A stretch of 64,000 nt of DNA. Source: Ruficoccus sp. ZRK36 (GTDB lineage: Bacteria > Verrucomicrobiota > Verrucomicrobiia > Opitutales > Cerasicoccaceae). Positions 41,043 to 53,500 of this stretch are shown here, piece after piece (position 1 is the stretch's first letter; each line of letters begins with the position of its first letter). The DNA is taken from positions 2,056,176 through 2,120,175 of the forward strand of contig NZ_CP080649.1 in the NCBI RefSeq assembly GCF_019603315.1, in the 5' to 3' direction. Below the pieces are notes generated by a model. It saw only the letters and a program-made list of their open reading frames with translations. It was not told where the DNA came from and made no database searches. The position numbers and the translations under genes were made by a program.

Positions 41043-41741
41043 ATGAACTACAAGAGTATCCGCGAAGAATGCTGCGAGGCCAACAAACGGCTTCCGGCCA
41101 CCGGGCTGGTTGACCTGACCTTTGGCAACGTCAGCGTGTACGATCCGGCAGAGGCAGTCTTTGCCATCAAGCCCAGCGGTGTGGACTATGATCAGCTCAC
41201 ACCGGCCTCGATGGTGATCGTCGACATGGATGGCCACGTCGTCGAGGGTGACCTGCGCTACTCTTCTGATACGCCGACCCACCGCTGCCTGCTGCGCGAG
41301 TTTGCCTCCAAAGGCATACGCAGCATCGTGCACACGCACTCGCGCTCAGCGGTCGCCTTTGCTCAGGCCGGGCGTGTGCTTCCCTGTCTGGGGACCACGC
41401 ACTGCGATTACTTTAACGGCTCGGTCCCGGTGACGCGTGTCATGACGGAGGCCGAAGTCGCCGACGAGTACGAGTGGAACACCGGTCTGGTGATCCTGGA
41501 AGCTTTTGCCAATATCGACCCGGCTGAGGTGCCAGCTGTGCTCGTCCGCAACCACGGGCCGTTTGCCTGGGGGGGCAGTGCCGCCAAGGCTGTGGAGACG
41601 GCGCAGGCGCTGGAGATTGTCGCCGACATGGCTTTGAAGACCCTGTCGGTTTCGCCCTATTCGCGCCCGGCCAGTCCGCATCTGCTGCGCAAGCACTTCT
41701 ATCGTAAGCACGGAGTCGCCGCCTACTACGGGCAGCCGTAG
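41043..41741 (+). CDS. araD: L-ribulose-5-phosphate 4-epimerase
   Basis: AraD turns L-ribulose-5-phosphate into D-xylulose-5-phosphate using zinc. The 232-residue class II aldolase-fold protein shows LTFGNVSVYD, FAIKPSGVDYDQL, SSDTPTHRCLLREF and the zinc motif HTHSRSAVAFAQ, followed by GTTHCDYFNGSVPVTR. It starts 5 bases after the araA stop, so the operon is araBAD. Confidence 0.95.
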   Translation: MNYKSIREECCEANKRLPATGLVDLTFGNVSVYDPAEAVFAIKPSGVDYDQLTPASMVIVDMDGHVVEGDLRYSSDTPTHRCLLREFASKGIRSIVHTHSRSAVAFAQAGRVLPCLGTTHCDYFNGSVPVTRVMTEAEVADEYEWNTGLVILEAFANIDPAEVPAVLVRNHGPFAWGGSAAKAVETAQALEIVADMALKTLSVSPYSRPASPHLLRKHFYRKHGVAAYYGQP

Positions 41742-41763
41742 TTGAAATTGAATACAAAGGAAA

Positions 41764-41817
41764 AAAGTCGTCCTGGCCTGTGATGCTCGCGCATCGCTGA
41801 TGACTTCGCGAATCGGA
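41764..41817 (-). repeat. Hairpin element and terminator 3' of the PAS-AraC regulator
   Basis: In regulator sense: GATGC/GCATC around 4 bases (41782-41795), then CACAGGCCAGGACGA and CTTTTTT. The core matches 4280-4325 and 7450-7497. It forms a usable terminator in the convergent gap with araD. Confidence 0.55.
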
Positions 41818-42576
41818 TCAGACCCCGAGCGTTTGGGCCCAGCGCTGGCCGCGCCGAAAATCAGAAGGAGAGAGTCCCATCTGTCGCCGGAACGCTCGTG
41901 AAAACGCGGCCGGGCTTTCGTAGCCGCACTCCAGCGCGATCTCTGTCATGTTGAGCGGTGAGTCCAGCAGCAGCTTGCTGGCGCGTGCAGTGCGAAGCTG
42001 CGAGAGAAATTCTCCGGGGGAGAGGCGCAGGTGCTTCCGAAACCAGCGCGAGAGCGTCGACAGGGACATGCCCGCGTGCGCGGCAATCGCGACGACGTCG
42101 ACCCCTTCGCTCAGCCGTTCACGCGCGAAGCGTACGATGTCGCTACACGCCTGGTAGTGGGATGGCAGGTTGTCTACCTCGGTGCTCAGTGGGCGGGAGA
42201 TGCCGGTCGTGCCGATGACCTTTTCGCGCGCATCGAAGATCGGGAGCTTGGTGGTCGAGCGCCACTCGATCTCCCCGAAGCGTGTGGCCAGCAGCTCCGC
42301 TTTTCGGCGCAGGGGTTTGCCTGTTTTAATCACTTGCCGGTCGTCGGCCATAAAGACCCGGGCCAGCTCTGGGTAGTAGAGGTCTGCGTCGGTTTTTCCG
42401 ATGATTTCACTCTCCGGTGCGTTGACGCGCTCGGCAAAGGTCGCGTTGAGCGCCATGATGCGGAGCTTCCTGTCCTTGATCCAGAAGAGTGTCTCACTGA
42501 TGTCGTCAAAAAGGGCTATCAAAGCCATCGACTCTGAGCCACTCAGAGACTTTTCGAATTTAGGATCAATGAGCAT
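41818..42576 (-). CDS. PAS-domain AraC-family regulator of the xylose genes
   Basis: From the ATG at 42576 the protein has 252 residues: an N-terminal PAS domain (ISETLFWIKDRKLRIMALNATFAERV, IGKTDADLYY, then EIEWRSTTKLPIF) and a C-terminal AraC HTH pair (VVAIAAHAGMSLSTLSRWFRKHLRLSPGEFLSQLRT, then LLLDSPLNMTEIALECGYESPAAFSRAFRRQMGLSPSDFR). PAS in place of the cupin domain implies a small-molecule or redox input. It is divergent from xylA with 98 bases between, so activation of xylAB is the simplest reading. Confidence 0.85.
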   Translation of the reverse strand: MLIDPKFEKSLSGSESMALIALFDDISETLFWIKDRKLRIMALNATFAERVNAPESEIIGKTDADLYYPELARVFMADDRQVIKTGKPLRRKAELLATRFGEIEWRSTTKLPIFDAREKVIGTTGISRPLSTEVDNLPSHYQACSDIVRFARERLSEGVDVVAIAAHAGMSLSTLSRWFRKHLRLSPGEFLSQLRTARASKLLLDSPLNMTEIALECGYESPAAFSRAFRRQMGLSPSDFRRGQRWAQTLGV

Positions 42577-42634
42577 AGTGACCGATTCTGCAAAGAAAAT
42601 GGCCGGTAACGCAATGCGATAGCGCACGGCTTTA

Positions 42635-42643
42635 TGCTATAAT
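42635..42643 (+). promoter_or_regulatory. Extended -10 promoter of xylA
   Basis: TGCTATAAT (42635-42643) is a perfect extended -10. The -35 position (about 42615-42620, TGCGAT) is poor, which fits a promoter that needs the adjacent AraC-type activator. The ATG is 32 bases downstream. Confidence 0.55.
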
Positions 42644-42674
42644 TCGGCTTTAATCTCGAACCCCTATAATACCC

Positions 42675-43982
42675 ATGAACAAGCATTTTAGCTGCGAAAA
42701 GATTCGCTACGAAGGCCCCACCTCAAAGAACCCGCTTGCCTTCAAGCACTACGACGCCGATGCGCTGATCGACGGTAAGCCGATGAAGGAGCACCTGCGC
42801 TTTGCCGGGGCGTACTGGCACGTCATGCGCAACGCTCTCTCCGATCCTTTCGGGGTGGGGACTGCGCACATGCCCTGGGACGATGGCTCGGACTCGGTGG
42901 AAAATGCTCTGCGCCGCGTCGATGTTTTTTTCGAGTTTCTGGACATCCTCGGGATGGAGTACTACTGCTGGCACGACCGCGACATCGCACCCGAGCTGGG
43001 CGACCTGTCTGCCTCGAACAAGGCGCTTGATGCCGTCGTCGCCCGCCTGAAGGAGAAGCAGGCGGAGACCGGAGTGAAACTCCTTTGGGGCACGGCCTGT
43101 CTCTTTAATCATCCGCGTTATGCGCAGGGTGCCTCGACCTCACCGGACCTGAATGTCTACGCCTACGCTGCCGCGCAGGTGAAGAAAGCGATGGAGTGCA
43201 CGAAGGAACTCGACGGTCGCGGCTACACCTTCTGGGGAGGACGTGAAGGCTACGCCACGCTGTTGAACACCGACATGAAGCGTGAGATGGACCACATGGC
43301 GGCGTTCCTGCATATGGCTGTGGACCACGCGAAAAAGATCGGCTTTGACGGGCCGTTCTACATCGAGCCCAAGCCCCGCGAACCCACCACGCACCAGTAT
43401 GACTCCGACGCGGCCGCCTGCCTGAACTTCCTGCGCGAGTACGGGCTCATGGATAAGTTCCGGCTCAACATCGAAACCAACCACGCCACCCTGGCCGGCC
43501 ACAGCATGGAGCACGAGCTGACCGTCGCCGCAAACGCGGGCATGCTCGGCAGTATCGACGCCAACCGCGGCGACCCGCTCATCGGTTGGGACACGGACCA
43601 GTTCCCGACCGACATCTACCAGACCACACAGGTCATGCTCGTGGTTCTCGGGATGGGTGGCTTCACCACCGGTGGGCTGAACTTTGACGCCAAGCGCCGC
43701 CGCGAGTCCCACGAACCCCTCGACCTCATTCACGCGCACATCGGCGGCATGGACACCTTTGCTCGCGGGCTGAAGATCGCCGACGCCATCCGCCGCGATG
43801 GTCGCCTGGCAGAAATCGTCCAGCAGCGTTACGCTGGCTTCGGCGATGAGCTGGGTAAAAAGATCGAGTCCGGTCAGTGCAGCTTTGATGAGCTGGAGCG
43901 CTTTGCCCTCGCCAACGGAGAGCCTGCGCTTGATAGTGGGCGGCAGGAAATGCTGGAAAATCTCATCAACGAGTTTATCTGA
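42675..43982 (+). CDS. xylA: Xylose isomerase
   Basis: XylA interconverts D-xylose and D-xylulose. The 435-residue protein is the long (class II) type, with the catalytic His in [12 protein letters not shown], then [33 protein letters not shown] with the metal Glu, and [15 protein letters not shown] and [19 protein letters not shown]. Length is normal. It is followed 39 bases later by xylB. Confidence 0.97.
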   Translation: MNKHFSCEKIRYEGPTSKNPLAFKHYDADALIDGKPMKEHLRFAGAYWHVMRNALSDPFGVGTAHMPWDDGSDSVENALRRVDVFFEFLDILGMEYYCWHDRDIAPELGDLSASNKALDAVVARLKEKQAETGVKLLWGTACLFNHPRYAQGASTSPDLNVYAYAAAQVKKAMECTKELDGRGYTFWGGREGYATLLNTDMKREMDHMAAFLHMAVDHAKKIGFDGPFYIEPKPREPTTHQYDSDAAACLNFLREYGLMDKFRLNIETNHATLAGHSMEHELTVAANAGMLGSIDANRGDPLIGWDTDQFPTDIYQTTQVMLVVLGMGGFTTGGLNFDAKRRRESHEPLDLIHAHIGGMDTFARGLKIADAIRRDGRLAEIVQQRYAGFGDELGKKIESGQCSFDELERFALANGEPALDSGRQEMLENLINEFI

Positions 43983-44021
43983 GCCATCCCGGCCCGGCCA
44001 CTCGCAACCCCCTGACGTCCC

Positions 44022-45581
44022 ATGCCTCTCTCTCTCGGCCTCGACGCCTCCACGCAGAGTTTCTCCGCACTGGTCATCGACACCGATCGCGGTGAGACCG
44101 TGGCGGAGGCATCTGTAAACTTCGGTAAGGTGCTGCCGCAGTACGGCGCGCCTCAGGGATTTATGGCCGGAGGCGCTGAGGGCGAGGTGCACGCCGACCC
44201 GTGCATGTGGGTGGACGCCTTCGAGCTGTTGATGGAGGCTCTGGGCGAAGCGTGTGATTTGGCGGACATACGGGCTATTTCCGGTGCGGGCCAGCAGCAT
44301 GGCTCGGTCTACTTGAACGACAGCTGGTTCGACGTGATCGGCACGCTTCGCCCCTGTGAGTCCTTATCCGAGCAGCTCGCACCCTGCCTGTCCCGCCCAA
44401 CCAGCCCGATCTGGATGGACACCTCGACGGGGGAGGAGTGTCGGGAGATTGCGCAGGCTCTCGGGGGCGCGCAGCGCGTTTGCGACAAGTCCGGCTCGGT
44501 CCCGATCGAGCGTTTCACCGGTCCGCAGATCCGGCGCTTTTACAAGCAAGATCCCGAAGCCTATGCGGCCACGGCTCGCATCCATCTGGTCAGCTCGTTC
44601 CTGTGCTCGGTCTTGTGCGGCGCGGATGCACCGATCGACCGTGGCGACGGGGCAGGCATGAACCTGCTGGATATCCACCGCTGGGAGTGGGACGAGCATC
44701 TCCTGCGCGCGACCGCCCCGGACTTGCACCCAAAGCTGCCGTCGGTTGTTCCGGGGGCAACGGTTGCCGGTACGGTTTCGAACTATTTCGTGAAGCGCTT
44801 CGGTTTTACTGCGGGGACGCCGGTCACGGTCTTCAGTGGGGACAATCCCAGCAGTCTGGTCGGGATGGGCGCCAGCCGCCCCGGTAAGGTGGTGATCTCG
44901 CTGGGTACGTCCGATACGTTTTTTGCCGCGATGCCGGAGATCGTGTCCGACCCGCAAGGCTGCGGGCATGTCTTTGGTAACCCGATGGGCGGCTCGATGT
45001 CGCTGCAGTGCTTTATCAACGGCTCACTGGCCCGAGAGGCGGTGCGCGATCGCTTCGGCTATGACTGGGACCAGTTTACACAGGCGCTGGAAGCGACTCC
45101 GCCGGGGAACAATGGACAGCTCATGGTCCCGTTTTTCCGGCCCGAGATCAGCCCACGCCTAACTCTGGATGCGCCCCTGCTGGCAGGCAGTGAGGATTTT
45201 CTGAATTGGAAAAACGCGGATGCAGCCATTCGCGCCTGCGTCGAGGGGCAGTTTATGAATATGAAGCTGCGCAGCGACTGGATGCAGGTGCGCCCGGAGG
45301 TTATTTACCTGACCGGAGGTGCTTCGAGGGATACCGGGCTGGCGCAGGTCGTGGCGGATATCTTTCAGGCGCAGGTGGAGCGGCTCGCTGTGAGTAGCTC
45401 TGTCGCGATGGGGGCGGCGATGCGGGCCTCTGTCAACAGCCGCGGTGCCGATCTGGGCATGCTGGAGAAGACGTTCTGCCGACCGGTAGAGTCGGGGACG
45501 GTCAACCCCGCCGTAGATGCCGATGCCTATGCCGAGCCTTTGCGTGAATTTACAGCACTGCTGGACTCCGTTGCCAGCTAG
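44022..45581 (+). CDS. xylB: Xylulokinase
   Basis: XylB phosphorylates D-xylulose. The 519-residue FGGY kinase shows SLGLDASTQSFSALVID, GAGQQHGSVYL, PIWMDTSTGEECREI, FSGDNPSSLVGMG with KVVISLGTSDT, and YLTGGASRDTGLAQVVADIFQAQV. Residue order and length fit xylulokinase better than ribulokinase or glycerol kinase. Its stop lies 12 bases from the convergent yifB gene, with no terminator between. Confidence 0.93.
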   Translation: MPLSLGLDASTQSFSALVIDTDRGETVAEASVNFGKVLPQYGAPQGFMAGGAEGEVHADPCMWVDAFELLMEALGEACDLADIRAISGAGQQHGSVYLNDSWFDVIGTLRPCESLSEQLAPCLSRPTSPIWMDTSTGEECREIAQALGGAQRVCDKSGSVPIERFTGPQIRRFYKQDPEAYAATARIHLVSSFLCSVLCGADAPIDRGDGAGMNLLDIHRWEWDEHLLRATAPDLHPKLPSVVPGATVAGTVSNYFVKRFGFTAGTPVTVFSGDNPSSLVGMGASRPGKVVISLGTSDTFFAAMPEIVSDPQGCGHVFGNPMGGSMSLQCFINGSLAREAVRDRFGYDWDQFTQALEATPPGNNGQLMVPFFRPEISPRLTLDAPLLAGSEDFLNWKNADAAIRACVEGQFMNMKLRSDWMQVRPEVIYLTGGASRDTGLAQVVADIFQAQVERLAVSSSVAMGAAMRASVNSRGADLGMLEKTFCRPVESGTVNPAVDADAYAEPLREFTALLDSVAS

Positions 45582-45593
45582 GCGAGGGGACCC

Positions 45594-47135
45594 CTAATAA
45601 AACAGGTTGCGGTCGAGGCTGCGGTATTGGATGGCCTCCAGCAGGTGGGGCGTCTCGATTTTTTCCGAGCCAGCAAGGTCGGCAATCGTGCGGGTGACTT
45701 TTAAAATCCGGTCATAAGCGCGGGCCGAGAGCTGAAGCTCCTCCATGGCGCGCTGGAGCAGGTCGCCCTGCTCGGGGGTCACGGTACAGTGGGCCCGGAT
45801 CTGTCGATGGCTCATACGGGCGTTACTGGTTGTCATCGGGCTGTCAGTGAAGCGCGCGCGTTGGGTGTTGCGGGCGGCTACGATGCGCTCGCGGATGACG
45901 GCCGAGCTTTCACCGGGCTCACCCTTGCGCATCTCGGTGATGGACACCGCCGGGGCCTCAATGTGCAGGTCGATGCGATCCAGTAGTGGCCCGGAAATAC
46001 GGCTGCGGTAGCGCTGGATCTGCGTGGGCGAGCAGCGGCACTCCCGGCGAGGGTCGGAGAGGTAGCCGCAGGGGCAGGGATTCATCGCCGCCACCAGCAT
46101 AAAGGAGCAGGGCAGGGTGATCTTTGCCGCGCTGCGTGAGATCGTCACCTCGCCGTCCTCCAGCGGCTGGCGCAGCACTTCGAGAGCCGAGCGCTTAAAC
46201 TCCGGCAACTCGTCGAGAAAGAGCACCCCGTGGTGGGCGAGGGAAATTTCGCCGGGACCGGGGTGTGTGCCTCCGCCGAGCAGCCCCACGTCGCTGATCG
46301 TGTGGTGAGGTGAACGAAAAGGGCGCTGGAAGCAGCGACCTTCGCCGTTGAGGCTGACGCCAGCGGCGGACTGGATGCCGAGGATTTCCAGAAACTCGTC
46401 CAGCGACGGCTCCGGCATAATGGTCGGGATGCGCTTGGCGACCATGCTCTTTCCTGAGCCGGGCGGTCCGATCATGAGGAGGTTGTGATTTCCGGCCACG
46501 GCGATCTCGACCGCGCGGCGGACCTGCTGTTGACCCTTAATCTCGGAAAAGTCCACCGTGTGCGCGTGGTCGGGGCGACGGTAAAAGGCGCTCTGCTCGG
46601 TCGTCATCGGGGTGATGGCGTGTTCGCCCTCCAGAAAACGTACCGCCTCGTCCAGCGAACGCACCGGGTACACACTGACGCCTTCGGCGAGCACCGCCTC
46701 TTCGGCCGATTCGGCGGGGAGGAGCACGCCCTTGAGCTTCTGCTTGCGGGCCAAGAGGCCAAATGCCAGCCCACCGCGCACCGGACGCAGTGCTCCGGAC
46801 AGGCTCATTTCGCCCGCGATCAAATACCCGTCGAGTGTCTCGGGGCGAAGCTGGTTCGTCGCCGCCAGCAGCCCGAGTGCGATCGGCAAGTCGTAGCACG
46901 GTCCTTCCTTGCGCAGGTGGCCGGGGGCGAGGTTGATCGTGGTGCGGGTCTGCGGCATGCGAAACCCGCTGTTGGCCAGCGCCGAAGAGACGCGGTCCTT
47001 GGACTCCTTGACGGCGGCATCGGGCAGGCCCACGAGATACACGCCCGCCTCGCCGAACTCCCCGGCATTGACCTCCACCTGCACCGGCTGAGCCTCCACC
47101 CCCACGAGTGCCCCTGAAGTAACGACGGCTAGCAT
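45594..47135 (-). CDS. YifB/ComM-family AAA+ ATPase
   Basis: From the ATG at 47135 the protein has 513 residues. The N-terminal third is a Lon-protease-like domain ([28 protein letters not shown]), then a Mg-chelatase-type AAA+ core with Walker A GPPGSGKS and Walker [11 protein letters not shown], and a C-terminal domain ending [17 protein letters not shown] and an Arg/Ala helix. YifB/ComM proteins act as hexameric helicases in branch migration during transformation. A longer reading from 47174 is less like the family. It is a single gene on the minus strand. Confidence 0.92.
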   Translation of the reverse strand: MLAVVTSGALVGVEAQPVQVEVNAGEFGEAGVYLVGLPDAAVKESKDRVSSALANSGFRMPQTRTTINLAPGHLRKEGPCYDLPIALGLLAATNQLRPETLDGYLIAGEMSLSGALRPVRGGLAFGLLARKQKLKGVLLPAESAEEAVLAEGVSVYPVRSLDEAVRFLEGEHAITPMTTEQSAFYRRPDHAHTVDFSEIKGQQQVRRAVEIAVAGNHNLLMIGPPGSGKSMVAKRIPTIMPEPSLDEFLEILGIQSAAGVSLNGEGRCFQRPFRSPHHTISDVGLLGGGTHPGPGEISLAHHGVLFLDELPEFKRSALEVLRQPLEDGEVTISRSAAKITLPCSFMLVAAMNPCPCGYLSDPRRECRCSPTQIQRYRSRISGPLLDRIDLHIEAPAVSITEMRKGEPGESSAVIRERIVAARNTQRARFTDSPMTTSNARMSHRQIRAHCTVTPEQGDLLQRAMEELQLSARAYDRILKVTRTIADLAGSEKIETPHLLEAIQYRSLDRNLFY

Positions 47136-47500
47136 ATCACACAGTAGCAAGACGGACAGCGTTCGCTCTGGCAAGAGTAAGACCGCGAAATTTCAATAGC
47201 GTCTCCTGCACCGTTTGGGAGTTCTTCATAGCGTTTTAATTGTAACGATGTGTCGTCTGTGTGTGCAACGTGTCGAACTGTTCACAATGTGTAGTTTGAC
47301 TTGGGAGACGCCACTCACCTTGCTGGATGTGCTACTCAACTTTACTGTTTTTAGTCGTTTTATCTTCGAGTGACCAAGGGGGGGATTCCTGGGGTCGTTT
47401 TGGGGTTGCTTCTACTTGGATGCGCTAGGGTTGAGCAGTGTCTGCCGAGCCATCGGGCCGGTGGATAAGCTATCTACACTATCTACACCACGGGATTAAT
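47136..47500. other. Gene-free stretch before the giant secreted protein
   Basis: No convincing ORF, promoter pair or terminator was found. A 9-base tandem repeat (CTATCTACA twice, 47470-47487) lies 13 bases before the probable start codon, and the first 200 bases are moderately AT-rich. It presumably holds divergent promoters for yifB and the giant gene. Confidence 0.4.
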
Positions 47501-50500
47501 ATGGGACTCAAAGCATTCTTCGGAGCATGTCTGTGCTTGGGCGCTGCTGCTGTTCAGTCTGAGGCTGGCATGGTTGCGCACTGGGACTTTAATGAAGGCA
47601 GCGGCACGACCGCCACTGACTCTGTCAACTCTATCGAGGGCACCCTGCAGGGGGAAGCCGCTTGGGTTAGCGGACCGGATGGTTATGCGATCCAGATGAC
47701 CAATGACGCCACAACGCAGGTCTATATCGGCGCGCCGGACGTGCTCGACATCACCGGGGCGGTGACGGTAATGGCCTGGCTCCACCCGGATGGTGCCAGC
47801 AACTACGGTAACATCGTGGGCATCGACACATATGGTGGTGCGGACAACGACCAGTATATTCTTAAGACAACAGTATACACAACCTCCCGTCTTTCGTTTC
47901 AGGTAACTTCGGATAGCTCTAGCGCAACGGCGACTGACACTGTTTCCATCGAGGAGCGTGCTGCGTCGGATGACGATGGTTGGATCCACGTCGCTGCGGT
48001 TTTCACTCCTGGTGAGTCGATCGTCCTGTACGTGAATGGTGAGGTCGTTGCTACCACGAGCACTGACATCGAGACTATGCAGAGCGCGCTGAGCGAGGAG
48101 GCTCCCTTTCGCATCGGTAACATGACCAGCAGCACCACCTGCGGTTTTAACGGTGCCATCGGCGATGTCCGTGTCTATGACAACGCGGTCAGTGCCAGCG
48201 CGATTGCAGCGCTGGTTGAAGCCCGGAGCACCTACGCCGATGATTTTGATGCCGACAGCAGTAGCAGCTATACCGGCGTGGATTCCTACAATACCGGTGG
48301 CTCCTTCTCAGTGGACACGGGTAGCGGCGAGCTCTCCACCATGGCAGCCTCTTCTAATACCTACTCGGTGCTGATCAATGATGGTGAGCACTTCCTCAAG
48401 CCCGGTCAGTACTTTGAAGCGAAATCGACTGCCGGTGTTGCCGATAGCGGCCCGCACCAGTATGCCATTGTTTCTAATACTGCTGCTCAGCCGGGCGCGA
48501 CGGAAGGCTTCCGCTTCCGCCGCTCGCCAACCCTGTGCATTCAGGGTGGTGACTCTCCTGGCAGCGCCACCACGCTGGCTTCGCCGAGCCAGAGCATCGG
48601 GATTGCTTACCGCATTGCGCGCACGAGCGATACCGAGTTTGCCTTCTACTACAAAGTAGGCTCCAGCTGGGAGTATCTCGATACGTACACGCTGGATGGT
48701 GCCAGCGAGCAAATGTACGTCGGTGTGCAGAGCTATGCTGGCACAACGACCTGGGATTACCTCAAGATCGGTAACATCGCTGACATCGAAGCCGACGCGA
48801 CTGAAGCTGACGATGGCGAGTACCTTTTCTCCTTTGGTGCGGTTGCCGACATCCAGTACAAAGATGTTACGGTCGCTGGTACCCGCTATTACAGCGCCTC
48901 GGTGGTTAAGCTCCCAGTCATGGTCGAGGACTTCAATGCGCGCGACCTGACCTTTGTGATCAGTCTCGGGGACTTCATCGACGCCGACTATAGCAGCTTC
49001 GCCACGATGATGGATATCTGGGAAGACCTTACGGCCCCCACTTATCAAGTCATTGGTAACCACGACATGGTCTCCGGCTCTACGCTGGCTGATATTATGA
49101 CGGCGTTGGGCATGACTGAGGCGTACTACACCTTTACCTACAACGGCTGGCGTTTCATCGTCATGGACGGTAACGACAGTGGCTACGGCGTTCACTCCGA
49201 CGGGCAGCTCGCCTGGGCGCGTGAGCAGCTCGACCAGGCCCTCGTTGATGGCGAGCCTGTTATCATTTTTGATCACTTCCCGATCTATCCCCAGAACACG
49301 GCCCACATCAGCAGCCAGGCTTCGGAGCTGCGCAGCCTGATCCATGATTATCCCAACATCCGCGCGTGGATTAACGGCCACAACCACGCCGGGGATTACG
49401 CCGAGTTCGAGGGTATCCACTGTCTGACAGTACATGGTATGGTCGAGACGGCGGACACCACTGCCTATGCCGAAGTTGAGATCTGGAGCAACCGTCTCGA
49501 AATCCTCGGTGAAGGACGCGAGCCGGACCGCTCTCTCTATTTTACGGAGGCGAATACGCTGGCAGCTCCGGTAGCGCTGAGTGCTGCCGACGGCACGACC
49601 GGCATCAGCATCAGCTGGGATACCTACGCCGGAACCGATGCCACTAGCTACGAGCTGCAGCGCCGCATCTCCGGTGAAAACACCGGCTACGAGAGCATCG
49701 CCACCCTGGGGATCTCGGACACGAGCTATCTCGATGAGAATGTCTCGAGCAGCTCGATGTATGTTTATCGTCTGCGTGCCGTCACCGACGGGGGCGATGC
49801 CTCCGACTGGGTGCTCACGAGCTATAAGTTGAGCAACATCCCCGGTCAGGTCACGGACCTCACCGCGACCGCCGGCGAAAACAATGCAATCGCCCTGACC
49901 TGGACGCTCGATAGCACCGGCTACGACAGCCTTATTCTTGAGCGCAGCATTGCCGGGACTGGCGAGTACGAGCTTGTTACCGCCGAGCTTTCCGGGGATT
50001 CCACCAGCTACACCGACACCGGCCTCCTCCCCAACACCGAGTACTCCTACCGTATCGCCGGGGTCGCTGCAGGCCGCCAGACCGACTGGTCCGACGCTGG
50101 CACAGCCAGCTCCGGCAGCCTGCCGGTTCTCGAGGGCGAGGCCGAGGGCCTCGTCGCCTACTGGCCCTTTGATGAGGGCACCGGCACATCCGCGGTTGAT
50201 GCCACCAGTAACGGCTCCAACGGTACGCTCCAGGGCGACGCCGAGTGGACAGCGGGTGTGAGCGGCTCCGCCATCCAGATGAAACCTGACAGCGCGACTC
50301 AAGTTTATGTGGGTGCGCCCAGCCTTCTCAACATCACCGGCGCGGTCACGATTATGGCCTGGGTTCACCCGGACGGCGTCAGTAACTACGGCGTCATTGC
50401 TGGTATCGACCAGTCCGGTGGGGCGACGAATGACCAGTACGTCCTCAAGACGACCGTCTCCAGCACCTCCATGCTGACCTTCCAGGTTTCCTCAGGTGGG

Positions 50501-53500
50501 ACTGGCTACACCGCCACTGACACCGTCTCGCTCCCCACCCGGGCTTCCCAGACGGCAAACGGTTGGGTGCATGTCGCCGGGGTCTTCACACCGGGTGAGA
50601 GTGTGAAGCTCTACGTCAACGGTGAGCTGATCACCACTACGCCGGTCAGCATCGAGACGCTTCAGAGCACACTTGATAGCAGTACTGTTCCCTTCCGCAT
50701 CGGTAATATGAGCAGCAGCTCTGACTATGGCTTCAACGGTGCTATCGACGAGTTGCGCGTGTTCGCAGCCAGCGTCTCGGCCGAGGACATTGCCACCTAT
50801 GCTGAGGGAGAGGCTGTTGTCGAGTTTCAGGGTACGCTTATTGCGCAGGGCTCGACCTGGTCTTATCTTGACGATGGTTCGGATCAGGGGTCGGCCTGGA
50901 CGGCGGTTGATTTCGACGACTCCTCCTGGAGCAGTGGTGCCGCCCAGCTCGGTTATGGCGACGGCGACGAGACGACGATTGTTAGCTATGGTGGCAACTC
51001 TTCGAACAAGTACCCGACGACGTACTTCCGCCAGAGCTTTGAGATCGACGAGGCGAACCTCCCGCTGATCTCGCAACTCAATCTGAATATCCTGCGTGAT
51101 GACGGCGCGGTCGTCTACATCAACGGAGTTGAAGTCGCCCGCGATAACATGAACTACGACTCCTTTGACTACCAGACCTACGCCTCGGGTGTGGTTGACG
51201 GTGACAGCGAGGACACCTTCTTCGCGCACATCGTCGACTCCAGCGTCCTGCAGGCTGGTACAAACGTGATCGCGGTTGAAATTCACCAGCAGCGGTCCAG
51301 CAGCTCGGACATCAGCTTCGACCTCTTCCTGGAGGCCAAGAGCAGTGCCGATGCCGAGGCTATCGCCGCCGGCTCGACGTGGTCTTATCTCGATGATGGC
51401 TCGGATCAGGGCTCGGCCTGGACAGCGATTGATTTCGACGACGCCACCTGGAGCACGGGAGTCGCCCAGCTCGGCTACGGCGGTAATGGTGAAGCCACTA
51501 CGATCAGCTACGGCAATGACGCCAACGACAAGCACATCACCTACTACTTCCGTCAAAGCTTTGAAGTCGAAACTGCCAGCGATGTGGCTGGCCTGCTCTT
51601 CAAGGTGCTGCGTGATGACGGCGTTATCGTTTACCTCAACGGCCATGAGGTCGTCCGCGACAACATGCCCGCGGGGGCGATCAATTCTGAGACGTACTCC
51701 TCGGATATCATCTCGGGTGATGACGAAAACACCTTCTATGAGTTCCATGTCCCTGCCTACTACCTGATAGACGGGACCAACGTGGTGGCCGCCGAGATTC
51801 ATAATCGTGACGGCACCAGCTCGGACCTCAGCTTCGACCTCTCCCTTATCCTTATGGGTGAGCTCGACGAAAACGCCGCTACCTTCACAGAGGACAGTCT
51901 GACGGCTGACGATGCTAATGCGAAGGCCGGCTATAGCTTCAGTCTCGCTTCGTACGTGAGCAACGCTGACGACGACGCTTTGACTTACAGCATCCTTGAG
52001 GGCCCGGACTGGCTTTCGGTCGACGAAAACGGTAACCTGACCGGTACGCCCGGCCCGGATGATATCGGTACGGTGACGGTGATCGTCTCGGTCAGCGATG
52101 ACGATGGGGCCAGCACGATTGAGATCACGCTTACGGTCGGTTCCGTGGCCGAGCTCGCCCGTGCGCCCTTACCGAGCATCAACGACGAGGCTCTGAGCTT
52201 TGGGGTCATCCCGGATACACAGGGTGGGACCAACGGTACGCCGCCGGATGAGGCTGCCGCCATCGCTGCGCGCTTTATCGGGCACGCTCCGTCCTTCATC
52301 ATTCACTGCGGCGACGTTACCGACGGTAACAGCTCGAACGGAAACACGAAGCTTTCCCAGCTTGAGGACCTCAAGGAGCTGCTGGTGAATCCGCTGGCCG
52401 AGCATGGAATCGGCTTCTACCCGGTGCGTGGTAATCACGACTCCAATGCCTACAACCAGGTCTCCAGCGGTGTCTCTGCCTGGGCGGCGGCCTTCCCGTA
52501 CCTCTTTGAGGGAGACGACCCGATCGTGGACCCCACAGATGTTCCGGGGGGCAGCGTGGACTCGCCAAACGACAGCAACTTCTGCTACGTCTACTCGCCC
52601 AACGACAATGTATTCATGGTCTCGGTGGACCAGTGGAATGGCGGGGCCTCGAGTAACTACTCGGACTGGGTGGCCGCGAAGTTCAAGGAAATCCGCGAGT
52701 CTCACCCTGATGCGCATATCTTCGGCTTCTCGCACTCCGGGCTCTACGCTCTGGCGTCGCACCCGGCGATGTCCGAGTTTGTGACCGGTGGTTCCGAGCC
52801 CTATATTGCAGCGGGTAAACAGTACCAGATCGACGGTTGGTTCAGCGGACACAACCACATCTACGACCGCTCGATGGCGGTGGATCTGGAGAATGGCAGC
52901 AAGCCTTACATGTTCGACTTTACCTGCGGCTCGGCCTCGGAGAAGTTCTACTCGCTCAGCCGTACGCCGGCCGACGACCAGCATGTCAACGCGATCGTAG
53001 ACAGTACCGCTACGGCGGGTCGTCCCATCGCCTACCTGATGGTCGATGTCGCCGGGCCCTTCGTCCAGACAGTCACCTATATGTCCCCGGATACGAGTGG
53101 CAGCGGTACCTTTGACGATTGGTCGGTGTGGGATGCCTACACCTACTCACGCAACGGTCTGCAGTTCACCGTGGCCGCCGGACAGAACTACAACGAGCGC
53201 GACATCGCCGACTCCGCTCCGGATGAGGATGGCTTTGTCGGTACCCGCGTCGCCATCACTGATGGCGTCAACTCCGACACCACCTCCTACACGGTTGGCG
53301 GCACGACCTTCTCTGTGTATCGAAACATCACTACAGGATGGTTGACGCGCGAGCAGTGGTACGATGCCGGTGATGCGAACGTGGTCTCCGATATCGTGAG
53401 CATCCACGGGATGACCAACGACATCGACACGAACCGCTCCGATGCCTACACGCTGACGCTCAGCTATGATGGTGACAGCCTCTCCGATGAACAGGTCGCC

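Noticed and set aside
47470-47487. Tandem CTATCTACA repeat as a phase-variable element
   Set aside because: Only two copies are present, which is too few to call a variable repeat.
48308-50368. A 686-codon frame antisense to the giant secreted protein
   Set aside because: It lies within a clear multi-domain protein on the plus strand and has no start context or domain of its own.
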